From contig JAGPNK010000011.1 of assembly GCA_020746835.1 (NCBI GenBank), positions 1,178,001 to 1,242,000 of the forward strand: DNA of 64,000 nt, in the 5' to 3' direction. The position numbers and the translations under genes are program-made. This DNA comes from Stachybotrys elegans. Lineage: Eukaryota > Ascomycota > Sordariomycetes > Hypocreales > Stachybotryaceae. Under the pieces are notes generated by a model, which was not told the DNA's origin, did no database searches, and saw nothing but the letters and a program-made list of their open reading frames with translations. Shown piece by piece: positions 10,934 to 21,600 of the stretch (its first letter is position 1; each line of letters begins with the position of its first letter).

Positions 10934-12305
10934 CCTTACAGCGTCTGCCTTTCTGTTCTGTCAAAGTAATATGGTTGAGGTTGGAAGATGGATGTTTCCC
11001 GCAAATCGTGGCGGGAAATGCAGGGGTTGATCGTGTGAATAAGTGAAGAGAAAACAGGAAACAGGATGCGGCTCAAGGGAGCTTTATAAGAAACGGCTTG
11101 CCAGTAGCCGCATGATTCACCAAAGTACAAACAATCTCCATCACATCACAAGCCAAGAAGTTCACGTCAGACCCAGAGGGGTCCTACTTGATAGTCAGCC
11201 TCTCCCGCACATGGTCATGTTCAGGCCCCAGGCCGGCGTGACACAGCCTTGAGGCAAGCCGAGAAGCCCAGCTTTGACACGAAACGAAATAGCAACTCTT
11301 GATCGTCCAACCCCGGAAAGGGGTGCAGCCGGCCCAGGGTGGCGTATGTAGGAACGAACCACGATTGGCGCGGGGCTTTCATGAAGGCATAACGTTCGAC
11401 GACCAGCCCGAAATGGACGCCGCAGCGCAGCCAAGCTGGGAGGAAAGCTAGGTCCTCCAGGCGGCGCATGAAACTGACAAGCGCGGCTAACCAAGGGCTA
11501 GGTTCGCAGGCCGAGTTGCTGGCGATGCGCTGGTACGCCGGGGGCTGTGCAAGGGAGCAAAGTAGTGTCCGATAGTCAGGAAGCTCGAAAATGGATCGGC
11601 CGAAGGACGTGCCAGCAAAGACGATCGTGGTGTCGATATCCCCAGGAGGCCAACCCTAAGGCCAATCAATAGCGGGAAGTCATAAAAAAAGAAGGAGAAA
11701 AAAAGCCCAGGCTGCACGATGGGCAAATCACGGCCATGGTCAGAAAAATCCCATGTCTATCTTTGCATCCTTTCGCAGGGGTGCAGGTCAAGCCCGTTGG
11801 TAGGCAAATCCGAATAGTCGGTTTCTGTACTTCTTTTACCCCACAGGCGGACTGCAAGGCTCCTGGACCTCTGTCCCACTGGCTCTTCCTTTGTGCGGCT
11901 CAGCCTCGGCGGAGGATGTGGCGGAATACAACACAAGTACCAGGGGGCGGCGTGGCCGGGCGTAGATCACGATCCCTTCGTTTATTACTGCGTGTTTGAG
12001 GAAGCTAAGTTGGTTTGTTTGGACAGATTGTACATTTTGATTTATGGTTGTTGAGGCAGGTTGTTAGGGCAGGCGCCCGTTGGAACCTACCGTCCACTGC
12101 GCCTGCCCTGCTTCCAGCAACCACAAACAAACGCACCGAATTCCTCCATCAACACCACCAGTTCTCCCTTTTCTCTCTTTTCCCTCTTCTTCCTCGCCGC
12201 CATCATCATCTTCATCCACTTCGAGAACCTTTCTTTGCTCACCATCAGCCGAGCCAGTCCCCACCCCAGCAAGCTCCGCCCAAACGAGGCCAGCTAGTAG
12301 GAGCG
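10934..12305. other. Intergenic spacer upstream of the Vint gene
   Basis: Promoter side of the Vint gene, then a CT-rich stretch (about 12140-12270) resembling a transcript leader read on the plus strand. Open frames here are short and of low coding quality. Confidence 0.4.
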
Positions 12306-12608
12306 ATGACGTCTCAAGCTACCACAAACGCACCGCCAGTGGTCGCAACCACAAACACTCACGATGGATTTGAGCAGCAGCCGCCACCGTCATCTCCCCA
12401 TCCTGTCAAAACCCCCCGCGCGCAGGTGTCACCGTTCTCCGTTCTTCGGGTGGCGTACTTCCTGCAACGCCCATTCGCCAGCCGCTGGGTTGAACTTCCC
12501 CGCACTTTTCCTCCCCCAAAGAATAATTCCGATTTCAGCTTCCGCGTCCCCGAGCTCGTTTTCCCCTTCTCTCTCTCTCGGCCTGGCTTCGCTGCCTTGG
12601 GGTGGTAG
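12306..12608 (+). CDS. Doubtful short gene, or first exon of an unresolved gene
   Basis: After a CT-rich leader-like stretch an ATG opens a frame of 100 residues (MTSQATTNAPPVVATTN...), Thr/Pro/Gln-rich for ~40 residues and then without obvious coding character. A GT at 12426 (CAG|GTGTCA) could be a donor, which would make this only a first exon. I could not find a convincing downstream exon before 13437. It may also be a short gene or a decayed gene start. No family recognised. Confidence 0.25.
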   Translation: MTSQATTNAPPVVATTNTHDGFEQQPPPSSPHPVKTPRAQVSPFSVLRVAYFLQRPFASRWVELPRTFPPPKNNSDFSFRVPELVFPFSLSRPGFAALGW

Positions 12609-13436
12609 CCCTTCCTATTGGTCCGCCTTGCCCATCATGTGCCGTAATACCATGGTGTCAAGGCTGCTATCGGGGCTCGCATCCGTCCAATGGCGCACGG
12701 CGGTTGTGTCTTTTCGTGACTCAATTCGCTTACTCGATCGCTTGTTTCCGCCTCTTGAGATGCTGCTGCCTATCGAAGACTACGACGCACTCGGCCAGAT
12801 GATCGGTGTCTTTGCCACCGACACTCGGCATCTGCTGTAAGTGTGCAGGGCAGTGAGGGGGTATCCAGTGCTTCCTGCTCTTGTCTTGCTGTCCAGCCGT
12901 GAACATGTAGCTTCGAGAGGAGACGAATTGACAGGATAAATCCGCCGTGACGACGATGGCGGGCGTAACGTAGCGTACAATGCCGGTACATGCAAACCAG
13001 GCTGTATCTACTAGTGAGATGGACTGACGGCATAGGCATAGGTAGGTAGACCTTGGAGAACCCCCACAAGCTAAAGTCCATTTGGCTGCAACCCTCAATT
13101 TCTCGGCAGGGTCCGTTCCAGGGAAACAGAGCATTCTGGCCGTCGATTGGTCGCCTCTCCTTCTCGCCATCACGCCCAGCCCAGCCGCTTCCATCCAAGC
13201 TGCAACCACACCACCACCACACCATGCCTTGCCTCAAACCTTCTCCCTCTCTTGCTCACTTCCCCATGGGGCTCTCCCATTATATATACCCCTTCCCCGT
13301 CCCTCCTGCCATCACAGAGCTTCTTCTTCTCCTCCATCTCATCTTTCCATCTTCTTCATCTTCTTCATCCTCGCTGCCGACCAATTGAATCACCACCACC
13401 ACCACTTACAAACCTCAACAACAGCCCACCATCAAT
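12609..13436. other. Spacer and promoter/leader of the microprotein gene
   Basis: Spacer without a supported gene. The last ~150 bases form a textbook fungal promoter and leader: TATATATA at 13281, then a TTCTTC/CT-rich leader ending in CACCACCACC and AACAACAGCCCACC before the ATG. Confidence 0.55.
13281..13288 (+). promoter_or_regulatory. TATA box of the cysteine-rich microprotein gene
   Basis: TATATATA 156 nt before ATG 13437, followed by a pyrimidine-rich leader. This is the clearest core promoter in the window and supports the 34-codon frame being a real gene. Confidence 0.6.
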
Positions 13437-13541
13437 ATGCCCGCCTACGAGTACTGCTGCAAGTGCGGTGGCATGATTGTCATCAGCACCACCTGCACCG
13501 GCTGCGGCCACAAGCAGTGCAACGCCTGCCCGGCCTGTTAA
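13437..13541 (+). CDS. 34-residue cysteine-rich, probably zinc-binding microprotein
   Basis: A 34-codon frame starts at an ATG in strong context (ATCAATATGCCC) behind a TATA box and CT-rich leader, and ends with TAA after a C-terminal Cys. Eight of 34 residues are Cys, at positions 7, 8, 10, 20, 23, 28, 31 and 34, with His25. This gives CxxC-type pairs (C7-C10, C20-C23, C28-C31) and a GCGHKQC core, the layout of a minimal zinc ribbon or double knuckle. All third positions are ordinary high-GC fungal choices. Small fungal proteins of similar layout occur, usually unannotated because of length. No signal peptide is seen, so it is probably intracellular. Metal binding is inferred from Cys spacing; function is unknown. 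Confidence 0.75.
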   Translation: MPAYEYCCKCGGMIVISTTCTGCGHKQCNACPAC

Positions 13542-14016
13542 TCCTCTCGTCTGTCTCTCTCTGCCTGTCCATCCGTCTACTTGCCCAACGTACGTACATC
13601 CACACTGTCTGTCATACGACCCCAACTCACACGCCCTCTCTCTCAGCAAACAACCGAGAAATTCCCTTCTAGGAAACATCGGTTCGCGACGGCTCTTGTA
13701 CCATATCCTTGTCCTTGTCCTTGTCTCTCTCCTCGTGAGAAGACGTGGGGGTCCGTCGCCAAAACATCATTCATCTCTGCCCATCCATCAACCAGCCTGG
13801 ACTGGCTGACCCGAGGATGCCGGTTTCGCTCGTCATTGTCCTTTTTCGATACCCGATTCTCCTATCTATCCAAAAATGCAACGTCTTGTTTGTTTTTTTA
13901 GGGCCACACGCGGGGAGTTGGATCTCGGTACTTTCTTGTATTCGCAGCCAAAGGCGCATCTTGTAATACAAAAACGTCGCTCAAATAAATCATCAGTACC
14001 TTGCACAGTCGCTTCT
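13542..14016. other. Spacer between convergent microprotein and GNAT genes
   Basis: 3' regions of the two convergent genes. CT-rich at first (13550-13660), then unremarkable. No further gene supported. Confidence 0.5.
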
Positions 14017-14746
14017 TCACCAGTCTTTCACCATGCAAATCCCGTTGCCCGCCTCCCACCGCCAAACCCGGAATCCCATCTTTTCGTAGAACGGCACCAC
14101 CTTGGCATTGTCCCCCGCCACGCCGATCCAGATCCCCTTGCCGCCGCTGCCTCTGCGCCCGCCCGCCTCCTCCACGAACCGCTCGATCAGCCGCCTCCCC
14201 CATCCTTGGCCCTGCCATTCTGCCAGCAGGTCAATGTGCATCGTCGCTCCGTACCCCTCTCTCAGCACCTCCTCGTTGCCCTCCACCAGCAGCCACTGCG
14301 CGCTGTGCGCCGTCTGCGACAGGCACGTCTCGTTGATGACCCCGTCCACCGTCCACGGCTGCTTCGTCGTCATGTCCGCCGGCCGCTGCACCTCCTTCGA
14401 CCCCTCCAGCACGTTGCGCACGTAGCCGTCATACGCCTCGCAAAACGCCTTCACATCCGGACATCCGATGCAGTAGCCCACCACCTTGCCGTTGCCGTCA
14501 TCCACCACGAAGCACGTCTCGGGCGAGAGGTACGTATACTGGTGTGTCCAGATATACGGCGCCAGCCGCCATGCCGCCTCCGATGCTTGCAGCGAGGGGG
14601 GGAGCGTCTCACGGCACTAAGCAGTAGTCAAATGTCAGATTCAGTCATACCAGCCAGACGAGTCTCAGGTAGGAGGGGCATGATTTGCGCACAATGTGGG
14701 ACATGTCGTCAAAATCGGACGCTCGGTATGGTCGTATCGCCGCCAT
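14017..14746 (-). CDS. GNAT-family N-acetyltransferase
   Basis: Preferred model: exons 14746..14693 and 14616..14017, with donor GTGCGC and acceptor CTTAG (76-nt intron), giving 217 residues. The join reads DFDDMSHI|CRETLPPSL. A second donor (GTATGA at about 14650) would keep 14 more residues but leaves an implausible 34-nt intron. The GNAT core is clear: motif A in MHIDLLAEWQGQGWGRRLIE (acetyl-CoA pyrophosphate loop QGQGWG) and motif B in GVAGDNAKVVPFYEKMGFRV. The N-terminus IRPYRASDFDD is typical of the fold. The fold transfers acetyl from acetyl-CoA to an amine; the substrate cannot be told from sequence. No targeting signal is seen. Confidence 0.85.
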
Positions 14747-15323
14747 CGTTCCTATCTTTACAGTCGTTGGTTGTAGTGTATGGACATATCAAGATGCAAA
14801 ACAGTCTGTCAACTGAGCTCGACCCATCTCAAAATCCATCAACCACATCCATATCCGAGGCGTCGGCATCCCTCTTCCCCCCCCTCTGCGGGGTAACGTC
14901 TAATGTCAGGTTGCATCCGTTGTCACCAAATTCATGCATAGTTCCATAATTGATTATTCCTACATGGAAATCAAGCTGTAATGTTACATGCGTCCTGGTA
15001 TTTCCATCGCATCAGCCATATAGTTCTCCAGATTCCCAGTCCCTGTAAACTCCAAAGCATCGTTCCATGTCCACAATGTCATGCACTGACAAACTCCAGG
15101 CTGACCCAGCCTTATACGTGTCCGACCTGCTTGGCATGGCGATCGAAATCCAGCCCGATCGTCTCCGCCGCACGATTCTCCAGAGATGCCGAGTGATGTT
15201 TCCGTCTGCTTGTTGATTTGATTAAACTGGAATAATGAAATAAATAAATGAAATGTGTAAAGGGGGGGCTTGAGCCTCAACCCAGGGATGCAGCCCAAAG
15301 GAGGGTATGAGAAAGGTTTCGTC
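14747..15323. other. Spacer between two minus-strand genes
   Basis: Promoter of the GNAT gene and 3' region of the large disordered protein gene. No gene or repeat supported. Confidence 0.5.
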
Positions 15324-18300
15324 CTAAATGTCTGGCACTGATGACTGCTCGCCTGTACCGCGGCGACTTCTAGGAGCCGCTACATTGACTTCGCTCGTCA
15401 CCTTGCGCAGCCTCTGGCGCCATGAACCGAGGCCACCATCATCCTCTGACATGTACAGTGGCGCCGGGCTTCGGTCTCGACTGTCGGACGAGTGAGAAGC
15501 CACGGAGCCATCGTCGCCCGCAGAGCCAAATGGTGTGCGCCCATTCCTCCTGCGAGGGTTAATGGGTGGCAGGGGAGGAGCGGAGCCATTAGCATGTAGG
15601 TTCGGAGTGGAAGAGGTAGGGCCCGCCAGTCCACCGAGTCGAAGGCGAGGGTTGTCCAGGTCGCTCATCAAGCCTCCATCCGGGAGACTGGACACGGATC
15701 CCTCAGACATCTCCCTGCCTCTAGGCGAGTAAGGTCCCATGGGAGGTGCTCCGTTGGGGGGATACATTCGGCCGCCATGAGGGCTGACGGGCGACGGGGC
15801 TCCGGAATCGTAAGGTCGGCCAGATGGCTGCACGTGCAGGCCCCCGCGAGTGTCTGTTCGACCATAGGGCGAGCGGGGAGGACCATCCTTGCCTGGGTAT
15901 GGGTGCGGTGGCATAATGGGCGACCGCCGGATGTCAGTTCCAGGAAGCCCTGGGGATCTCATCGTGTTGCCGTCCCTGCCATTGCCGCCAGAAACATTTA
16001 CGCTTAGCCCTTGATGATCGGTAGTTCGCAAACGAGGCGGCCGAGCGTATCCTTGGCCACCATTGCTGGCATCAGAACCGCTCCTGTCACGATCCGAGGC
16101 TGCTCGGGATTCAGAGCGTGACCTGTTCTCAGTCCTGGATTCTGCACGAGGGGGGCGGTTGTTGTAGGAGATCGGGGGCTGGGGCGGCGCGTAGGATGGC
16201 TGGGTAGGGCGGCGCTGTTGGAGCTCAAGCTCCTTCATCCTCTGCAGTTCCCGTCGTGCCTGGCGGAAAGCCTTGAGGCCAGCATGTACATTCTCCTTCT
16301 GGTCTCCCGGCGACTCATCACCATCTCCCTCTGGACTCTGGTTTCCACGCTGGCTCTCCGGCGACTGCACAGGGCTCGTCTCGTCCTTGGATTCGAAGCT
16401 CCGACGAACTGGTGATGTGGCCATGGTAGCGGCACCGAGTCCCAAAGCCCTATTTGGCTTGGGTACAGAAAGCTCGCGGTTGTCCCTGTTGCGGTCCGCC
16501 AACGACCCAAGGCTAGGCTTAGTCTTGATTATGCCGAGTGCATTGGTTCGGAGACTCAATCCAGGAGACTTGGGGTCAGGAGACACCCCGCCCCCGGGAG
16601 ACTGGGGTCGGCTGTCCGTCTCCACGTATGTCGTCAGTCTCTCGCGCACACGCCGGGCGCCGTCAGCGAGATGGCGGGCAAAGTCATCCTGCTCCTCCGA
16701 GCTCCGGGGAGTGTCGACGCTCTCTGCCGGGGCCTGCTTAGAGCCTTCTGATGCCATTCCCATGGAAGCATCAACCTTTCCGTGGGCCATATCCCAGTCA
16801 TCCTCAGTCAGCTCCAGGTAGCTGGTGTCTCTGCGAGGCTGGAGAGGCTCTTGCGCAGCATCAGCTTCGTCGGCACCGCCGTAGAATGAAGAGGCGACAC
16901 TCGTGTTTCTTAGGTGCTGTCGGACCATGCCGCTAAGCCCCGTGTCGGGACCCAGGGTAGGAGAATCCACTGGCAGTGCCCCCATGGTCGGGCTGGCGGC
17001 GGAAGAAGCAGGGCTCCTGACAGCTGGCACCAGTATGCTCTGCGTGGCGGGGTCCATATCGCCCATGCGGGCTGTCGAGTATCGCAGGGCGGGGTGCTGG
17101 TGATCATCAGGACGAGCGAGGGTGACCTGAGGGGCAGACACTGTAGGTGCGGAATCTGGGAGAGACTGAGCATCATCATCGTCGAGGAAAGTAAGTCCAG
17201 CCCCCTCCTCCTCCTTGACAGTCGGCTCCTTCTGAACATTAACAGGCTCTGGCTTCTCGAAGGAAGCCCCAGGAGCCGAGGAGAGGGACGCAGATCGGCT
17301 AGTCGTTATGGAGACGTTTGATTCGCCACGCGAGCGACCTTGAGGCGTCTCTCTACCCTTCTGGAGCTGCCGCTGTCGCTGAGCATACTTGGTTTCATCG
17401 TACTGTTCGGGTGCTCGGTTGAACAGAGACGTGCCGGCGAGTCGGTCAGTAGAGTGTGGCGAGATCCCGGGCTGATCACCCGTCTCACTAATGGGTGGGC
17501 TCAACGGAGGTGCTGCGCCAAAGCTGCCCTTTTGCTCTGAAGGAAACCTGATGCCGAGATCAGGCAATGTCGTCTGCGAAGAGCCAGAAGTGGGTGGGGT
17601 AAAGGAGCGTAGATTGGGAGCGCTGCTCTTGGCCATGATGGGACGCCAATCCAACACGCGGTCGGCGATGGAGGCGGTTGTGGGAGAAGGCATGTTTGGG
17701 CTAAGGTCGGGGGTGCGAGAGCCCAGACCTCGCTGCCTCGTCAAGGTGTCGATTCGCGAGAGTGCGGATGTCTGCTGGTCCTGTAGTTCTTGGTTGAGTC
17801 CTTGCTCATAGAGCCGTCGAGTTCGAGTCACAGAGCGTTCTACCGATGGAACCGGCCCGGTGGAACTGTTAGCCTGCCAGTCCTTGATGGAAGGGGCCGG
17901 CTGGGAGGATGTGATGGATGTGGCGGCGGTAGAGTTCCGTGCTGCTGAGGGCCCCGATGAAATGGTTGAATTCGTCTCTCGTCGCCGGCTGAAGTCCATG
18001 CGGGGTTCTGAATCGACTGTGTCGTTCAGGCTGTCGTCGTCGAGAGAGGGAGCATCTCGCTGTGCCTGCCTCCACTTCTGGAAGGCCGATTGTGCTACAT
18101 CATCGTCGTATAGAGCTCGGCCTGGAAGGCCGCTCTTGCTTCCAGCGGGAATCTTGTAGACCTTCTGACGACCACCGAACAATGCATTGCCCTCTGTGGG
18201 CTTCGCACGGTTCATGATGCTGCCGTTGATGGATGCATCGTCTGACTGAAACGAGTCCGCGCGGGCGAAAGGGGGGGCCCGGAGTGACTCGACCTCGGCA

Positions 18301-18635
18301 ATATCGTGCAATCCGCCACTGAATCCAAAGTCTGCCATGCGTGACTGTCGTTTTGGGTAGAGAACACTGTCGTCACTAGCTTTGCCGATTTTTGAGGTAG
18401 GGTCGTCCTGCTCGCGCAGCATGGAGAATCTGGCCGACAGACCAGTCATAAGCAGACTGGTGCGGAAGTCGTCGTTGGTGGGCAGGGCCGTAGTGAGGTC
18501 GATTTCCTTCTTTTCTTCCTCAATCGACTTCTTCCTGCCAAACATGCGGAAGGGGCTAGAAGTGTCCGACTCGACTGAAGGCCGCGGGGCCGAGCCTTCC
18601 TCCTTGACCTTCTTCTTTGTACGGAATCGATTCAT
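15324..18635 (-). CDS. Large disordered conserved fungal protein
   Basis: Single exon of 1103 residues starting MNRFRTKKKVKEEG, a start that I associate with an uncharacterised ascomycete protein. The N-terminal ~200 residues include blocks that look constrained (TSLLMTGLSARFSMLREQDD, RMADFGFSGG, VYKIPAGSKSGLPGRALYDD, AQSAFQKWRQAQRD). The rest is Ser/Pro/Arg-rich low complexity with a short helix near AGLKAFRQARRELQRMKELE and a C-terminal basic segment (GSWRQRLRKVTSEVN). No enzyme fold, membrane segment or signal peptide. Abundant SP/TP and RS sites suggest a phosphorylated scaffold. Function unknown. It is preceded by a 5.5-kb gene-free region. Confidence 0.85.
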   Translation of the reverse strand: MNRFRTKKKVKEEGSAPRPSVESDTSSPFRMFGRKKSIEEEKKEIDLTTALPTNDDFRTSLLMTGLSARFSMLREQDDPTSKIGKASDDSVLYPKRQSRMADFGFSGGLHDIAEVESLRAPPFARADSFQSDDASINGSIMNRAKPTEGNALFGGRQKVYKIPAGSKSGLPGRALYDDDVAQSAFQKWRQAQRDAPSLDDDSLNDTVDSEPRMDFSRRRETNSTISSGPSAARNSTAATSITSSQPAPSIKDWQANSSTGPVPSVERSVTRTRRLYEQGLNQELQDQQTSALSRIDTLTRQRGLGSRTPDLSPNMPSPTTASIADRVLDWRPIMAKSSAPNLRSFTPPTSGSSQTTLPDLGIRFPSEQKGSFGAAPPLSPPISETGDQPGISPHSTDRLAGTSLFNRAPEQYDETKYAQRQRQLQKGRETPQGRSRGESNVSITTSRSASLSSAPGASFEKPEPVNVQKEPTVKEEEGAGLTFLDDDDAQSLPDSAPTVSAPQVTLARPDDHQHPALRYSTARMGDMDPATQSILVPAVRSPASSAASPTMGALPVDSPTLGPDTGLSGMVRQHLRNTSVASSFYGGADEADAAQEPLQPRRDTSYLELTEDDWDMAHGKVDASMGMASEGSKQAPAESVDTPRSSEEQDDFARHLADGARRVRERLTTYVETDSRPQSPGGGVSPDPKSPGLSLRTNALGIIKTKPSLGSLADRNRDNRELSVPKPNRALGLGAATMATSPVRRSFESKDETSPVQSPESQRGNQSPEGDGDESPGDQKENVHAGLKAFRQARRELQRMKELELQQRRPTQPSYAPPQPPISYNNRPPRAESRTENRSRSESRAASDRDRSGSDASNGGQGYARPPRLRTTDHQGLSVNVSGGNGRDGNTMRSPGLPGTDIRRSPIMPPHPYPGKDGPPRSPYGRTDTRGGLHVQPSGRPYDSGAPSPVSPHGGRMYPPNGAPPMGPYSPRGREMSEGSVSSLPDGGLMSDLDNPRLRLGGLAGPTSSTPNLHANGSAPPLPPINPRRRNGRTPFGSAGDDGSVASHSSDSRDRSPAPLYMSEDDGGLGSWRQRLRKVTSEVNVAAPRSRRGTGEQSSVPDI

Positions 18636-21600
18636 GGTTGCGGCGGTTTTCGCGAAACGGGTGGGCTACGAATCTATATTGGTGCTTCGAACACTCTCCG
18701 CCTACTCGCTGAGAGGGCTGTTGGGTTGTCGGGGACTCGTAAGGCGTCTAGTCTAGGTCAGGAGACTTTAGCATTGTGCTTCAAGAAATGCGGCAATCAT
18801 AGAGGGGGGATGAACTGCCCAAGAACAGTGTGCAGGAGCATGTGTATCAAGGAAGGGGTATTGAAGCAAATGGGGTGCGCACCTCGACGAGAGCCCAGCC
18901 CAGGAAGGCGTTTAAGGGGAATCAGGAGCTGAAGTATGGCGTGAAGACATGCGTTCGTCGAGTTGCGAGGTGCTGGTCGTCAATGGCCGTGGGGACGCGT
19001 AGGTATATCAGACCAAACTTGCGAGCACAGTCGAAAGGGGCGGGTCGGAAACAGTAATAGCAGCCGTGTCCTACGCGAGTTGCATTGGTTTGCTGCAAGA
19101 TAGGCTGGCGACAGGACCGGTGGGCAACGGCGATGGAGGATGCTGTTGCAACGCAATGACCGTCGGAACCAAGGACCAAGGAACAAGGACGGCGTGATTG
19201 AGGAGTGAGGAGTGAGTAGGGGTTGAGTGGTACAGGAGCTGGGGGTCAGAGGGACCAAGGAGTGTTTGCTGTCTCAGGATCGGGGTGCCAAAAAGCAACA
19301 CCTTGGCAGTTGAGACAGATAGCTGGTCGAGACGGAGTGGCGACTGAACGAGTGGTCGGAAACGAGAGAAGAGGCCTGGCCAGTCGGGTGAGGAGGGGGC
19401 GAGAGAAGAGCGAGCTGAGGAGAAAAAAGAATGTAGTGTTTGGCAGAAAACGACAGGACAAGGACGAGCAAAATCGAGCAGCCAGGGATCAAGTCCAAGA
19501 TGAAGGGGTGGGAAAATCGATGGACTGCCACCCAAATTATTGCGGATAGACACCACTGGATTGGCAAGCGATGGAGGGGGGAAGGCAGCCCTGGCCGCTT
19601 AGATTGAGAGAGCCAGGGGGTCAGCACACTAAAGGGGCGGGGGTGGACGTAGTGGGCTGTGGTCCACTATGAACGTTGGAGGGTTAAGGAGCGAGAGAGG
19701 GAGAGGTAGGCGCCAGGTACTTTTTGCACCGGAGCACCACAATCACGGTACGGGCAGGGTACTTTGGCCCGCGGAGCCAGGCCATCTACTGGATGCTAGG
19801 TAGGCCAATGGGGTGGTCTTTAGGGATGGAAAGGGATGGATGGGCCAGCCAGGGCCTGGACGGATACAGTGGAGTCCGGTGTGAACTGTCTTGATTTTTA
19901 TTTTATTCCTCTCCTTCCACAACCTATCTTGCTTTTCTTATTTGCTTTGTCCATTCCATGCTGTTTCGCGCTGGTCAGCTGAAAGGGGGGGTTTCTGACG
20001 CGGAGGATGGCATCATTTCGAGCGAGAGCCAATGTGAGGACGAGCTGCTTGTTTTGGCTGTTGTGGGATGGGTAGGTAGTGGTAGGCGGCGGTTGGGCAT
20101 TATAGGGAGGTACCTGCATACATACCTAGGTTATACAGTAGGTAGTAATGGAAGGAGCATGCATGCCGCTGTGTCTGCGCTACGGTCGCTGTGCATGCAT
20201 GCATTGCATGTGTGCGGTGCATCCCCAGGACGTTAGCAGATAGGCGGGAAACATCCGCGACTCTCCACTTCCGCTGCACCAGCTGCCGCGCTTGCTGTGA
20301 CCTCTCCTGCAGGAACACGGCAGAGTTGCGGAGTTGATAGGGCGACAAGATCGATAAAGAAAGGCACGGTAAAGGGGGTGCCATGCCGCCGGTTGCATCC
20401 ATATCGGCTCGTGGAGCGGTAGTCAGCCATGATGAAATACGAACGCCTGCACAAATCAGGGGAACTTCATATACCAACCGCTATCTTCTAGCCGCAACTT
20501 TAGCCAGCTGTGCACAAGGACGTGGAATTCCTTAGAGGCGGAGCAGCCGCTGCCGTGGGCATGTCTCATTGTGGCGACGTGACTCCTGTCCGTGTTGCGC
20601 AATGCAATACCATGACATGCCATTGGGCTGGGTACGCCTCAGCATGAGGCCAGCAACGCACCATGGCAGACGTTGTGATAAGCAAATAAAATGACATGGC
20701 ATGCAAACTACTGACTCTCAACGGTGTCGAGGACTCCATGGTGCGGCGACGATCAGTGGAAGACAAAGAATCATGGAAAACTGGGGGCGTGGAATACAGG
20801 AAAACAAAGGTGGGAAGCCAATTCCAGACATAAATTTTGTTAATCTGCCTCTGTCTACATATCAGGTTATCACCAAACTATTGTCCTGGGTGTCACGTTT
20901 CACAGCCCATCCCCCACGGCTCAAGGCTTCAGGCCTCGTCTCACAACTGCATCCCCGGAAATTGATCACCATCAATAGCCTCCCCTCGCGTGCGCAGCGC
21001 CATGACAGCTCGACGCAAGAGAGAAGAGAGACCAGCCCGCCGCCCCATATGTCCGCCACCACGTTCGAGATGCGCTCAGATGCTGTCTCTCTTCACAGAC
21101 GACAAAACGTCTGAGAGTCAGTCGGGAGCCACGGCCAAAACGCCTCCCTTTCACGGCACGAGGTCAAATCCCCCCATGTTCGTGGCCGTCAGATTGGTCC
21201 CCCGGGTTGCTCACCCGTCGATCCCTGCCGCCTTTCTCCCGCCCACACGGTGTCTTTCCGTTCCTATAGGTCAGAAGGGGGAGTGTGCTCTCTCACTGTC
21301 CCAGCTGGGCAGGGCCTGGCTGTCTGCCACTGGAGGACCAAATTTCCGTTTGGCCTAGATCCGTCCACGGACTCTGTCTCGCTCGCCTGCAAGAGTCTAT
21401 TTCCCCCTTCTTGTTTGCCTGTTGGCATCCTCCGCGAGTCGATCAGCAGGGCAAGAGCCGTTTATCCCCCTGTCATGGTGGAACGAATCCGAGGATCCCG
21501 ACGGCACATGGACCAGCCAGAACCTGCCCCATGGGTGCTAAGGTGCACAAGATGATGACATTCCTATTCATTCCTGCTGCTTGTTCCTGCTGCTCCTGTA

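Noticed and set aside
19071..19556. 161-codon minus-strand frame in the gene-free region
   Set aside because: Ser/Leu/Pro-rich with no domain, weak start context and no splice partners.
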